Part shown: positions 1 to 8,115 of the stretch, piece by piece
Numbering within the stretch: the stretch's first letter is position 1
Layout: each line of letters opens with the position of its first letter
NCBI GenBank assembly: GCA_959596495.1
Contig: CAUFXK010000024.1
Span: forward strand, 1 to 24,420
Direction of reading: 5' to 3'
Origin: an uncultured Collinsella sp.
Lineage (GTDB): Bacteria; Actinomycetota; Coriobacteriia; Coriobacteriales; Coriobacteriaceae
Length of the DNA stretch: 24,420 nt
Position numbers and translations under genes: made by a program
Notes under the pieces: generated by a model
Databases searched by the model: none
The model's input: only the letters and a program-made list of their open reading frames with translations
Told to the model about the DNA's origin: nothing

Positions 1-1554
1 GATTGCGAGCTCGACATCGCGGGGATTCTCATACAGGCCGACCATATGCTGGTGGAACTGTTCGACGGCTCGTTTGCTAAACCCGACGAGCGCGATGACC
101 AGATGGCGCAGATACTCGAGGCGCTCGATATCCGCGGGCTTAAGGCGCCATCCATTTGGCTGCGTATGGTGCTGGCGGCGCGGCGCCTGCTCGCGGGCTT
201 GCCCGTGACCGACGATGTGGCATTTGGCGAGCTCGACCGCTTTGCGGTGCGTGTTCGTGACAATCAAATTCAGCTGTTTGGGCTATTGCTGGAGGGCTGG
301 CAATCGCTGGCGGAGGGGCGGCCGGTCAACGCAAAGTTCCGCGCGGTCCAGGTGCTCAAGCTCGCCGACGAATCGATTACGTACATGCGCGAAAACGCGT
401 TGCTGCTGGAGCGCGTGGCGTATCTGCGCAATACGTCGCTGGTATCGGTTCGCGAAGAGGCAGAGCTGCTCGATATTAGCAAGACACGGGTCGGTGGCTC
501 AGAAGCCTGGATCGTGGCACTGCATTTGGCCGCTGCGGGCCGCGATAGCGATCTTGCGGCCTGGATGTCCATGAATCGCGCGGGGATTCTGGAGCCATCG
601 TATCGGCTCTTTGCGCGCCTTGCCATGCATTGTCTGGGCGAGCCGGCGACCAGGATTCGCAAGAAGCTTCCCGTGCGCGAGCTGTCGCGGTACTCGCTGC
701 GCGACGATTTGGAAGGGGAGGGCGAGCGCCTGTTCCAGGCCGGTGAGGTTGAAGCCGTTGATACCATCGACCATATCGAGATTCGCATGTTTGGTGCGTT
801 TCGCGCCGAGCGCGACGGGTTTCCCATCACGGATAAAATGTGGCGCCGCAAGAAGGCGGCGACGCTTGCCGAGCGGCTTGCACTGGGCATGGATGCGCTC
901 GTCGACCGCGAGACGCTGGCAATGGAGCTGTGGCCCCATGCCGAGTTCAATAGCGCCCGCAACAACCTGTACTCGACGATATCGCGCTTACGGTCGGCTT
1001 TGGGACCGACGCCGGATGGCAAGTCGTGCGTGCTCATCCAAAATGAATGCATCGGACTCAACGGCGACTACGTCAAGACCGATGTGCGGCTGTTTGACCA
1101 GATAAGCCGCGAGGTTTTGGGAAATCGCACGGGTGCGCGTGGGCCCCATTTAGTTGAGCTGTGCCTTAAGATTGAGCAGCTTTATGCCGGACCGCTGTAT
1201 GTTCCCAATGGCTGTAACCCCACCTACTTTTTGCGTATGCGACGCATTATGCAGTCAAAGTACATCGATTGCATGATCAAGGGAGCAAATGCCGCCCTAG
1301 AAGAAAACGACCTGCAGTCGGCGATTTGGCTGGCGGAGTCGGGGCTTCGGCAGGAAACAGCGCGTGAGGATATGGTGCGCTGCGCCATGCGCGTCTACAG
1401 TGCGGCGGGGCGGCGGCGCGATATCGTCGAGCTGTACAGCGGGCATATGCACCATCTAAGGGAGCAGGTCAATGGCGTGCCCGAGCCCGAGACGCGGCGT
1501 CTATACGAGCGCTTGGTGGAGGGACGGCTCAATCGCGTGCTGGTCGAGCGATAA
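1..1554 (+). CDS. BTAD-domain transcriptional regulator (5' end outside window)
   Basis: The frame is open from the first base, so the N-terminus is probably cut off by the window edge; the first internal ATG is at 46. Counting from that ATG, residues 1 to about 240 are helical and resemble no domain I can name. Residues about 245-345 look like an OmpR/SARP-type winged-helix DNA-binding domain, with IEIRMFGAFRAERDG followed by a basic WRRKKAATLAERLAL helix and the NNLYSTISRLRSALG recognition region. The rest (from VRLFDQISREVL to the end) matches a bacterial transcriptional activator (BTAD) domain built of TPR-like helices. Proteins of this architecture are cytoplasmic activators; the ligand and targets cannot be read from the sequence. 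The next gene is convergent. I am confident of the class but not of the regulon. Confidence 0.85.
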   Translation, partial: DCELDIAGILIQADHMLVELFDGSFAKPDERDDQMAQILEALDIRGLKAPSIWLRMVLAARRLLAGLPVTDDVAFGELDRFAVRVRDNQIQLFGLLLEGWQSLAEGRPVNAKFRAVQVLKLADESITYMRENALLLERVAYLRNTSLVSVREEAELLDISKTRVGGSEAWIVALHLAAAGRDSDLAAWMSMNRAGILEPSYRLFARLAMHCLGEPATRIRKKLPVRELSRYSLRDDLEGEGERLFQAGEVEAVDTIDHIEIRMFGAFRAERDGFPITDKMWRRKKAATLAERLALGMDALVDRETLAMELWPHAEFNSARNNLYSTISRLRSALGPTPDGKSCVLIQNECIGLNGDYVKTDVRLFDQISREVLGNRTGARGPHLVELCLKIEQLYAGPLYVPNGCNPTYFLRMRRIMQSKYIDCMIKGANAALEENDLQSAIWLAESGLRQETAREDMVRCAMRVYSAAGRRRDIVELYSGHMHHLREQVNGVPEPETRRLYERLVEGRLNRVLVER

Positions 1555-1586
1555 AAAACGGGCGCCCGAAGTACTTGGGTACCCGT
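1553..1586 (-). terminator. Rho-independent terminator of yhbY
   Basis: On the minus strand a 10-bp stem (ACGGGTACCC with GGGCGCCCGT, one C-A mismatch and one G-U pair) is followed directly by six T. It lies 38 bp after the yhbY stop codon and abuts the stop of the convergent regulator gene. It has no T-run in the plus direction. Confidence 0.7.
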
Positions 1587-1623
1587 AAGCTTGCTATGTG
1601 TTGGCTCGCCGGATCATTGGCTC

Positions 1624-1923
1624 TTAGACGAGCTTGATCTTCTCGATATCCTTGCGCGAGGACTCGCGATACAGCGAGAACTTGCGGCCGATGACCTGGA
1701 CGACCTCGGCGTGGCAGCGCTCGGCGAGCTCCTCGGCGGCCTCGCGGGCAGAAAGGCTGGAGCCGTCCAGCACAGAGCACTTAACGAGCTCGTGCTTCTC
1801 CAGGTAGGCGACCGTCTGCTCGACGGTGCCCTCGTTGATATCGGACTTGCCGATGATGATGGCGGGGTTGAGGTGATGGGCCATGCTGCGAAGCTGCTTG
1901 ACCTGGGCTCCTGTCAGTGCCAT
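1624..1923 (-). CDS. yhbY: YhbY/CRM-domain RNA-binding protein
   Basis: A 99-residue protein that is a single CRM (YhbY) domain. It begins LTGAQVKQLRSMAHHLNPAIIIGKSD, has the conserved GTVEQTVAYLEKHELVKCSVLD segment, and ends with the IGRKFSLYR strand typical of the family. The length matches E. coli YhbY (about 97 residues). Family members bind RNA and associate with pre-50S ribosomal particles, so a role in ribosome assembly is the likely function. The start ATG at 1923 is preceded only by a weak purine-rich stretch (GAAAGCGAGA). The 160-bp gap to the upstream methyltransferase gene contains a short GC hairpin near 1950-1966 but no clear promoter. Confidence 0.93.
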   Translation of the reverse strand: MALTGAQVKQLRSMAHHLNPAIIIGKSDINEGTVEQTVAYLEKHELVKCSVLDGSSLSAREAAEELAERCHAEVVQVIGRKFSLYRESSRKDIEKIKLV

Positions 1924-2081
1924 GGGTTCTCGCTTTCTATGTATGGGGCGCCCCGCGACGGGGCCTTAATCTACGTGAGCTGTCCCACGATAGCGCAGGA
2001 ACGGTGCGGTGTGGGGCGCGTTTGCCCAGTTCAAAAAGAATGCGGATGCCGAGGTGATGGGCAGCGCAGGCTGTGAACGGG

Positions 2082-2969
2082 CTACGGGCGGGATTCAGAG
2101 ACCGGTTCCCATGCAATAAACGCCCAGCGAACCTTACGGATATGGTCGAGCATATAGCGCCCCTGCGGCACGCCCTTGGAGCCCGGCTCACCGGCATGGG
2201 GATTCTCGATCATGTGCTGAGCGATATAGTCGCGCAGGCGGTCGATCTTATCCTCGTTGCCATGCTCGAGCATACGGGAAAAATCTGCTACGCCCGCCTC
2301 AAGGCTATCGAAGGTATCGCGACGAGGCGATTCAAAGTATGTAACCTGCGGCAGGGCACCCATCTGAATGAGGATGTTGAAGGCGTACACAAAGCCATTA
2401 CTGCAGGTAACCGAGGCGCCGATAGCGTTCATCAAGTGCAGATCATAGCGCGGGCTGGAGTTGGCGACCATCGTGACAGCACAACGCCGACGAGCCGTAC
2501 GATCAAGCTTGGCAAGCGCACCTTTTAGATTGGTCGTCGTAACCGACCGACTGGCAAAGGCAACATCCACCGCTTTCGTGACCGGTCCAACCAAATCCCA
2601 ATCATCATCCCAAGCAAGCTCAAGCGGCGTAATGCGATCCTCGAGCCCATAGTACTCAATGCCAGCATCAAGCGTGCCCAACATAGCAGGGGAAAAGTCA
2701 GCAGCAATTACAGGATGCCCAGCCTGAGCAAGCGGAATAGCGATCGACCCAGCCCCGCACCCCATATCCAGCACGGATTCACCAGGCTTTAACGCCAACA
2801 ACTTCATAAAGTCCCGGGCATACGGGGCAGTCTCCAACGGCCGAAAATGCCGAGCCCGCTTATCCCATTCAAAAGAATCATCAGCCCGCCGCCGATCGGC
2901 TTGCAGACGCATCCATTCGCCATTCCAATCCGCAGAAAGCAGCTCAGATTGAATTACACCATCAGCCAC
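2082..2969 (-). CDS. Class I SAM-dependent methyltransferase
   Basis: A 295-residue cytoplasmic protein with a Rossmann-type methyltransferase core. Motif I is VLDMGCGAG at about residues 66-74, and motif II has the acidic residue in VIAADFSPAM at about 87-97. The first 60 residues are an N-terminal helical cap containing WNGEWMRLQADRR. The substrate cannot be assigned; the family includes small-molecule, quinone and natural-product methyltransferases. The start is a GTG at 2969, chosen because GAGGGGG sits 7 bases upstream in this frame; the ATG just before it is out of frame. A terminator-like hairpin lies immediately upstream (2989-3020), so expression may depend on read-through or on a promoter downstream of the upstream gene. 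Confidence 0.85.
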   Translation of the reverse strand: MADGVIQSELLSADWNGEWMRLQADRRRADDSFEWDKRARHFRPLETAPYARDFMKLLALKPGESVLDMGCGAGSIAIPLAQAGHPVIAADFSPAMLGTLDAGIEYYGLEDRITPLELAWDDDWDLVGPVTKAVDVAFASRSVTTTNLKGALAKLDRTARRRCAVTMVANSSPRYDLHLMNAIGASVTCSNGFVYAFNILIQMGALPQVTYFESPRRDTFDSLEAGVADFSRMLEHGNEDKIDRLRDYIAQHMIENPHAGEPGSKGVPQGRYMLDHIRKVRWAFIAWEPVSESRP

Positions 2970-2988
2970 GGGCCATCCCCCTCACAAC

Positions 2989-3020
2989 AAAAAAGCGGCT
3001 CCTCCCAAAAGAAGAGCCGC
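2989..3020 (-). terminator. Terminator or attenuator just upstream of the methyltransferase
   Basis: On the minus strand GCGGCTCTTC pairs with GAGGAGCCGC (one mismatch) around a short loop and is followed by six T (plus-strand positions 2989-2994). It ends 20 bp before the GTG start of the methyltransferase gene and about 270 bp after the DUF711 stop. It could terminate transcription from upstream, or act as a leader attenuator for the methyltransferase. Confidence 0.65.
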
Positions 3021-3134
3021 AACCAGCATATATCAGAAAGAACCGATCCAACGCCAAGCCGTCATACCAGCAAAGTGGAGCAGAAGCGAAGCGACTGCAA
3101 CCGGGATAGAACCCAACCGAGGTCCCGTTGTGCG

Positions 3135-3268
3135 GGAGCCCCGGGGAGGGCAAATATATAAGGTCGATCGCGAGTTCCGCACGAGCCGGAGAGCACTTAA
3201 TGTGCTCTCCGTGCGAGTCAGGACTGTCCGAGCAGGCGACCTTATATATTTGCCCTCCCCGGGGCTCC
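3135..3268. repeat. Perfect 32-bp inverted repeat enclosing a 70-bp loop with its own hairpin
   Basis: The left arm 3135-3166 is the exact reverse complement of the right arm 3237-3268. The outer part of each arm is GC-rich (GAGCCCCGGGGAGGGC) and the inner part AT-rich (AAATATATAAGG). The 70-bp loop contains a second perfect 10-bp hairpin, 3187-3196 with 3202-3211, core GGAGAGCAC/GTGCTCTCC. No T-run follows either side, so it is not an ordinary terminator. It lies 18 bp beyond the stop codon of the DUF711 gene. Possible identities are a MITE-like element, an invertible segment, or a strongly folded 3' RNA element. Confidence 0.9.
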
Positions 3269-3285
3269 TCGCCCGAACCCCTCAG

Positions 3286-4650
3286 CTAGTTCTTCAGCGA
3301 GTTCAGCGGTGCCGGGAAGCGTCCACCGCGATGGGCAAGCACGGTGCCGGCGTTGGGGTTCACCGGCATGATGGGCGCACGGCCGAATAGGCCGCCGTAC
3401 TCGACGCAGTCACCCACGCCCTTGCCGATGGCGGGAATCACGCGGACGGCCGTGGTCTTGTTGTTGATGACGCCGATGGCCATCTCGTCGGCGATGATGC
3501 CGGCGATGGTCTCGACTGGGGTGTCGCCGGGGATGGCGATCATGTCCAGGCCGACGGAGCACACACAGGTCATGGCCTCGAGCTTCTCGAGCGAAAGCGC
3601 ACCGGCCTCGACGGCGGCGATCATGCCGGCGTCCTCGGACACGGGGATGAAAGCGCCGGAGAGACCGCCCACGCTGGAGCTGGCCATGACGCCGCCCTTC
3701 TTGACGGCATCGTTGAGCATGGCGAGCGCGCAGGTCGTGCCCGGGCCGCCGCAGGTGCCCACGCCGATGATCTCGAGGATGCGGGCAACGGAGTCACCGA
3801 TGGCAGGCGTGGGGGCCAGCGACAGGTCGACAATGCCCTTCTCGACCCCCAGGCGATGGGCGGCCTCGCGGCTCATGAGCTCGCCGGCGCGGGTGATCTT
3901 AAAGGCGGTCTGCTTAATCTTTTCGGCGACTTCCATCATCGAGGCGGAATCGGGCAGCGTCTCCAGGGCTGCGGCCATAACACCGGGGCCCGAGACGCCT
4001 ACGTTGATGACGGCGTCGGCCTCGCCACCGCCGTGGACGGCGCCCGCCATAAACGGGGAGTCCTCGACCATGTTGGCAAAGCAGACAAACTTGGAAGCGC
4101 CGACGGAATCCTGGTCGGCCGTGAGCTTGGCGGCATCGATGATGGTCTGGGCGGCCATAAGCACGGCATCCATGTTGATACCGGCGCGCAGGCTGGCGAC
4201 GTTGACACTGGAGCAGACGCGGCTGGTGGTGGCAAGCGCCTGGGGGATGGACTGGATGACGCGGCGGTCGGCATCGCCGATGCCCTTCTGGACGAGCGCG
4301 GAGAAGCCGCCCAGGTAATCGATGCCGAGCGTCTCGGCCGCGCGGTCGAGGGCGTGCGCGATGGGGGTGAGGTCCTCATCCTTGCAGCACGCGGCGATCT
4401 GCGCCACCGGGGTGACGGAAACGCGCTTGTTGACGATGGGGATACCGTACTCGCGCTCGAGGTTCTCGGCGGTCTCGACCAGATGCTCAGCCGTGTGCGT
4501 CACGTGGTCGTAGATCTTCGTGCACATGCGGTCGAGGTTCTCGTCACCGCAACCCATGAGCGAAACACCCATGGTGATGGTCCTGATGTCGAGGTTCTGC
4601 TCCTCAACCATGCCGCGGGTTTCCGCGATTTCTGCGGGCGTGATCGCCAT
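3286..4650 (-). CDS. UPF0210 / DUF711 (PFL family) protein
   Basis: A 454-residue protein clearly of the UPF0210/DUF711 family, whose usual length is about 450. Diagnostic segments are LDIRTITMGVSLMGCGDENLD near the N-terminus, the glycine-rich GVGTCGGPGTTCALAML region, KGGVMASSSVGGLSGAFIPVSED, and the C-terminal GDCVEYGGLFGRAPIMPVN. The biochemical function of the family is not established; related structures show a fold likened to pyruvate-formate-lyase-type barrels. The start at 4650 is preferred to an upstream in-frame start because AGGAG lies 7 bases before it and because the family N-terminus begins here. An ACT-domain partner gene (UPF0237), frequently adjacent in other bacteria, is not present on either side. 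The gene follows metH on the same strand after a hairpin-containing 108-bp gap. Confidence 0.93.
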   Translation of the reverse strand: MAITPAEIAETRGMVEEQNLDIRTITMGVSLMGCGDENLDRMCTKIYDHVTHTAEHLVETAENLEREYGIPIVNKRVSVTPVAQIAACCKDEDLTPIAHALDRAAETLGIDYLGGFSALVQKGIGDADRRVIQSIPQALATTSRVCSSVNVASLRAGINMDAVLMAAQTIIDAAKLTADQDSVGASKFVCFANMVEDSPFMAGAVHGGGEADAVINVGVSGPGVMAAALETLPDSASMMEVAEKIKQTAFKITRAGELMSREAAHRLGVEKGIVDLSLAPTPAIGDSVARILEIIGVGTCGGPGTTCALAMLNDAVKKGGVMASSSVGGLSGAFIPVSEDAGMIAAVEAGALSLEKLEAMTCVCSVGLDMIAIPGDTPVETIAGIIADEMAIGVINNKTTAVRVIPAIGKGVGDCVEYGGLFGRAPIMPVNPNAGTVLAHRGGRFPAPLNSLKN

Positions 4651-4696
4651 CCTTGCGCTCCTATCTGCCAAAACGAGCATAGTCTTTTCTATTCTA

Positions 4697-4734
4697 ACGT
4701 GCCGCACGTGCCAAGTGGCGCATGCGGCACGTTT
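4697..4734 (-). terminator. Hairpin between metH and DUF711 gene, probable metH terminator
   Basis: A perfect 11-bp stem, AACGTGCCGCA (4697-4707) with TGCGGCACGTT (4724-4734), whose loop can extend pairing (GCC/GGC). It lies 25 bp after the metH stop. The T content after the stem on the minus strand is weak (TTAGAATAG), so termination efficiency is uncertain and some read-through into the DUF711 gene is possible. Confidence 0.55.
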
Positions 4735-4758
4735 TGGTGCTCGGTTGTTTCCGTTGTG

Positions 4759-7317
4759 TTACTGCCCAAAGACCTCTTCGGCGATGCGCGCGCTTTCGGC
4801 GGCATCCTTGGCGTAGTAGTCCGCGCCGATCTGCTTGGCGTATTCGGGGGTGAGCACGGCGCCGCCTACGATGATCTTGACGCCCGGAACCTCGGCATGG
4901 AGCAGCTTGATGGTCTCCTCCATGGCGACGACGGTGGTGGTCATAAGCGCCGAGAGGCCGACGAGTTTGATATCGCGCTCCTTGACGGTCTTGAGTACCT
5001 CCTGCGGATCGACGTCGCGGCCCAGGTCAAAGACGGTGTAGCCGTAGTTGTCGAGCAGCATTTTGACGATGTTCTTGCCAATATCGTGGATGTCGCCCTT
5101 GACGGTGGCCACGCAGATCTTGCCCTTGTCGGCAATCTCGCCGGCGGGCATCAGGCGCTTGATGGTGTCGAAGCCCACGCGTGCGGCTTCGGCCGAGGCC
5201 ATGAGCTGCGGCAAGAAAAACTTGCCCTGGTCAAAGAGGACGCCAACCTCGTCGAGGGCTGGGATAAAGTGATTGTTGATGAGATCCATGGCGTCGTGGT
5301 CTGCCAGCAGACGCTCGGTCTCGGCAGCGATCTCGCCTTTGCGGCCCGAGACGACCATGCGACGAATCGGGTCGTCATTGCCGTCGGGGGTGGTGGCGCT
5401 GGCAGCGGGCGCGGCGTCGGTCGATGCGGTCTGAGCCGCCGCCGGGTTCGCGGCGATCTTGTACGGGTCGGTCCAGCCGGCGTAGCGTTCGATGTATCCG
5501 GTCGAGCCCTCGTCCTCAACGCTCAGGACGCGATAGCTGTAGACGGTATCCATAAAGCGCTTGGAGCCCGGGTTCATGATGGGGGCGTCCAGGCCCGCGC
5601 CAAAAGCGGCAGCCAAAAAGACCGAGCCCAGCAGCGGGCGGGCGGGCAGACCAAAGCTGATGTTCGACACGCCGAGCGCGCATTTGACGCCCAGACGCTC
5701 CTTGCACAGGGACATGGCGCGCAGGATCTGCTCGGCCTGGCGCTGGTTGGTCGAGGCGGTCATGACCAGGCAGTCGATGAGGATACGGTCCGGGCCGATG
5801 CCGTAGCGGGCGGCCTCGGCCACGATGCGCTCGGCGATGGCGAAGCGGGCCTCGGCGGTATCGGGGATGCCGCCTTCGTCGAGCGTGAGGCCAACGACGT
5901 TGGTTCCATAGTGGGCGACCAGCGGAAAGATCTCATCCATGATTTGCTGTTTGCCATTGACGGAGTTGATGATGGGCTTGCCGGCATAGCGGCGTACGGC
6001 GGCCTCGACGGCTGCGGGGTCGGTGGAGTCGATCTGCAGCGGCAGGAGCGTGGAGCCCTGGAGCTGCTCGGTGGCCTGCTGGATAATCTTGACCTCGTCG
6101 ATCTCGGGCAGGCCCACGTTAACGTCCAGGATATCGGCGCCCTGCTCCTGCTGGCTGATGCCTTGGCTCACGACGTAGTCCAGGTCGCCGTCACGCAGGG
6201 CCTGCTGCAGACGCTTTTTACCGGTGGGATTGATGCGCTCGCCGATGACGGCGATCTTGTGGCCGTCGCAGGGAAGGTCCACGACCGTCTGGGCGCTTGT
6301 GACCGACATGCTGGGCTTGCGGTGGCGCGGACTGGGCGTGTGGTTGTCGATAAGCGTGCGCAGGGCCGCCATGTGCGCGGGCGTGGTACCGCAGCATCCG
6401 CCGACGACGCTCACGCCGTCCTCAATCATGCCGGCGACGGCCTCGGCGTACTCGGGTGCCTGGATATCAAAGACGGTGTTGCCGTCATCGTCCACACGGG
6501 GGAGTCCCGCATTGGCCTGTACCATAACGGGCTTGTCGGTAACGGTGAGCATACGCGCGGCGAGTCCTCGGAGCTCGGCCGGTCCCTGGCTGCAGTTGAT
6601 GCCCAAAACGTCGGCGCCGATGGCATCGAGCGTGATGGCGGCGACCTCGGGACTAGTACCCAGGAAGGTGCGGCCGTCCTCCTCAAAGGTCATGGTGGCA
6701 AAGACGGGCAGGTCGGAGTTCTCGCGACAGGCGAGGACGGCCGCCTTGATCTCGGCAAGGTCGGTCATGGTTTCGATAATAAAGAGGTCCACACCCGCGG
6801 TGACGCCGGCGCGCACCTCCTCGGCAAAGAGGTCATAGGCCTCGTCGAAGCTGAGGGTACCCAGGGGGCGAAGCAGCGCACCGATGGGGCCGATGTCGCC
6901 AGCGACGTAATGGGCACCGGCCGCGCGAGCGCAAGAGGCCGCGGCGGCAAAGACATCTGCCACGGTGGCGGCACCGTCGAGCTTGTGGGCGTTGGCACCA
7001 AAGGTGTTGGAGGTGATCACGTCGCAGCCGGCCTCGACGTACTGACGCTGGATGTCGGTGATAACCTGGGGCTCCTCAAAGTTGAGCAGCTCAGGCAGGG
7101 CGCCCGCCTTCATGCCAGCGGCCTGCAACATGGTGCCCATGCCGCCGTCAAAAAGCAGGTGCCCCGTGCCCTCGATGGCCGCACGCAGGCGATCGTCCTT
7201 AATGCGCAGATCGTCGATCGTGCGCGTCTTGTGCGTGGCACCGTTGCGACGTGCGGCATCAACGGGTGCCGCCAATGCAGTGTCGTCAGAATCATGAGTG
7301 ATAAGCGGAGTAAACAT
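4759..7317 (-). CDS. metH: B12-dependent methionine synthase lacking the reactivation domain
   Basis: An 852-residue cobalamin-dependent methionine synthase, transferring the methyl group of 5-methyl-THF to homocysteine. Domain order: homocysteine-binding barrel (about 50-325), with DGGMGTM at 57 and zinc ligands Cys242 (GINCSQGP) and Cys308-Cys309 (GGCCGTTP); pterin-binding barrel (about 350-610), with IGERINPTGKK and GADILDVNVG; B12 cap (about 640-730); and B12-binding domain to the end, with GDIHDIGKN, where His744 is the predicted lower cobalt ligand. E. coli MetH is about 1227 residues; the C-terminal SAM-binding reactivation domain is absent here and is encoded by the preceding gene. 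The start at 7317 has AGGAG 6 bases upstream, overlapping the stop of that gene. About 30 extra N-terminal residues precede the first barrel and look unstructured. Confidence 0.96.
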   Translation of the reverse strand: MFTPLITHDSDDTALAAPVDAARRNGATHKTRTIDDLRIKDDRLRAAIEGTGHLLFDGGMGTMLQAAGMKAGALPELLNFEEPQVITDIQRQYVEAGCDVITSNTFGANAHKLDGAATVADVFAAAASCARAAGAHYVAGDIGPIGALLRPLGTLSFDEAYDLFAEEVRAGVTAGVDLFIIETMTDLAEIKAAVLACRENSDLPVFATMTFEEDGRTFLGTSPEVAAITLDAIGADVLGINCSQGPAELRGLAARMLTVTDKPVMVQANAGLPRVDDDGNTVFDIQAPEYAEAVAGMIEDGVSVVGGCCGTTPAHMAALRTLIDNHTPSPRHRKPSMSVTSAQTVVDLPCDGHKIAVIGERINPTGKKRLQQALRDGDLDYVVSQGISQQEQGADILDVNVGLPEIDEVKIIQQATEQLQGSTLLPLQIDSTDPAAVEAAVRRYAGKPIINSVNGKQQIMDEIFPLVAHYGTNVVGLTLDEGGIPDTAEARFAIAERIVAEAARYGIGPDRILIDCLVMTASTNQRQAEQILRAMSLCKERLGVKCALGVSNISFGLPARPLLGSVFLAAAFGAGLDAPIMNPGSKRFMDTVYSYRVLSVEDEGSTGYIERYAGWTDPYKIAANPAAAQTASTDAAPAASATTPDGNDDPIRRMVVSGRKGEIAAETERLLADHDAMDLINNHFIPALDEVGVLFDQGKFFLPQLMASAEAARVGFDTIKRLMPAGEIADKGKICVATVKGDIHDIGKNIVKMLLDNYGYTVFDLGRDVDPQEVLKTVKERDIKLVGLSALMTTTVVAMEETIKLLHAEVPGVKIIVGGAVLTPEYAKQIGADYYAKDAAESARIAEEVFGQ

Positions 7318-7326
7318 CGAGGGCTC

Positions 7327-8115
7327 CTAATGGCTGGAATAGCAGGTGGTGTGGGCGGCGCGGAAGCGGCAGTGCTCGCGCATGCGGCATATATTGCAGG
7401 TGGGGCGGCTCTGGGCGTCGTGGACTTCGCCGTCGAACAGGCCGATCACCGCGGTCACGCTTTTGGTGGGCATGAGCAGGCTGGTGGGCGTGACGGTAAG
7501 TCCAATGAGGCGCGTGGCGTTGAGCGCGTCCACGATCGTGCGCTGGGCCGCAAGCGGGCAGTCGCCGTAGCCGGGACTAAAGCGCCAGTTATCGGCGAGT
7601 CCGTGTGCGGCGGCCGCAGCCTTGACCTGCTGGTCCATTTGCTCAACGGCGGCTTCCACGTAGGCCGAACACGCGGCGTCGAGCACGGCTCCCTCGAGGG
7701 GCTGCTGGGCTCCCGTGGTGCGCAGGCGGCGTTCGGCGTCCATGCCGAGGGTGCATGCCATGAGCGCGGCCATGCGGGCGTCCTTAAGGTGGCGATAGAT
7801 ATCGCGACCGCGCAGCTCAACGTTGGTACCGACCAGGCGGATGCAGGGCTCTCCCTGCTCGTCCACGCCCGCAGCGTCGACGGCAAACACGCGGCGCACG
7901 CCACGGGGCTCAATGTCCAGTTCCAGGCGTTCAACGACAAGCTCGATACGCTGCGACAGCTCGGGCTCAATCTGCTGACCGCCGTAGCCCAGATAGCGCA
8001 GCATTTCGGCACGGTCGACGCGGGGATGGTGGGCATCATCGATACGATAAAGCGCCGGCGACGCAAGGTCGGCCGGCACTTCGACAGCGGTTGTATCGAT
8101 GTGCGGTTTTTCCAT
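7327..8115 (-). CDS. Stand-alone methionine synthase reactivation (activation-domain) protein
   Basis: A 262-residue homologue of the C-terminal activation domain of MetH, which binds SAM and re-methylates cob(II)alamin after oxidative inactivation. Recognisable features are FSPGYGDCPLAAQ at about 179-191, corresponding to the SAM-binding PGY region, and LMPTKSVTAVIGLF at about 214-227. A C-terminal CNICRMREHC cluster (Cys240, Cys243, Cys249) is typical of stand-alone forms in anaerobes. Its ATG overlaps the metF stop codon (TAATG at 8117-8113), implying translational coupling. Its TAG stop lies 9 bp before the metH start, inside the metH ribosome-binding region. The position between metF and a MetH that lacks this domain makes the assignment strong. 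Confidence 0.92.
   Translation of the reverse strand: MEKPHIDTTAVEVPADLASPALYRIDDAHHPRVDRAEMLRYLGYGGQQIEPELSQRIELVVERLELDIEPRGVRRVFAVDAAGVDEQGEPCIRLVGTNVELRGRDIYRHLKDARMAALMACTLGMDAERRLRTTGAQQPLEGAVLDAACSAYVEAAVEQMDQQVKAAAAAHGLADNWRFSPGYGDCPLAAQRTIVDALNATRLIGLTVTPTSLLMPTKSVTAVIGLFDGEVHDAQSRPTCNICRMREHCRFRAAHTTCYSSH

Larger units (their letters stand above)
2970..3285. other. Intergenic region (316 bp) with complex structure
   Basis: No convincing gene lies here. From left to right it holds the Shine-Dalgarno of the methyltransferase gene, the minus-strand terminator at 2989-3020, about 110 bp with no motif I recognise, and the long inverted-repeat element at 3135-3268. Short ORFs crossing the region have no ribosome-binding site and run through the repeats. 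Confidence 0.7.

Noticed and set aside
2962..3153. 63-codon ORF on the minus strand overlapping the methyltransferase start
   Set aside because: It runs through the terminator hairpin and has no ribosome-binding site; the translation is irregular.
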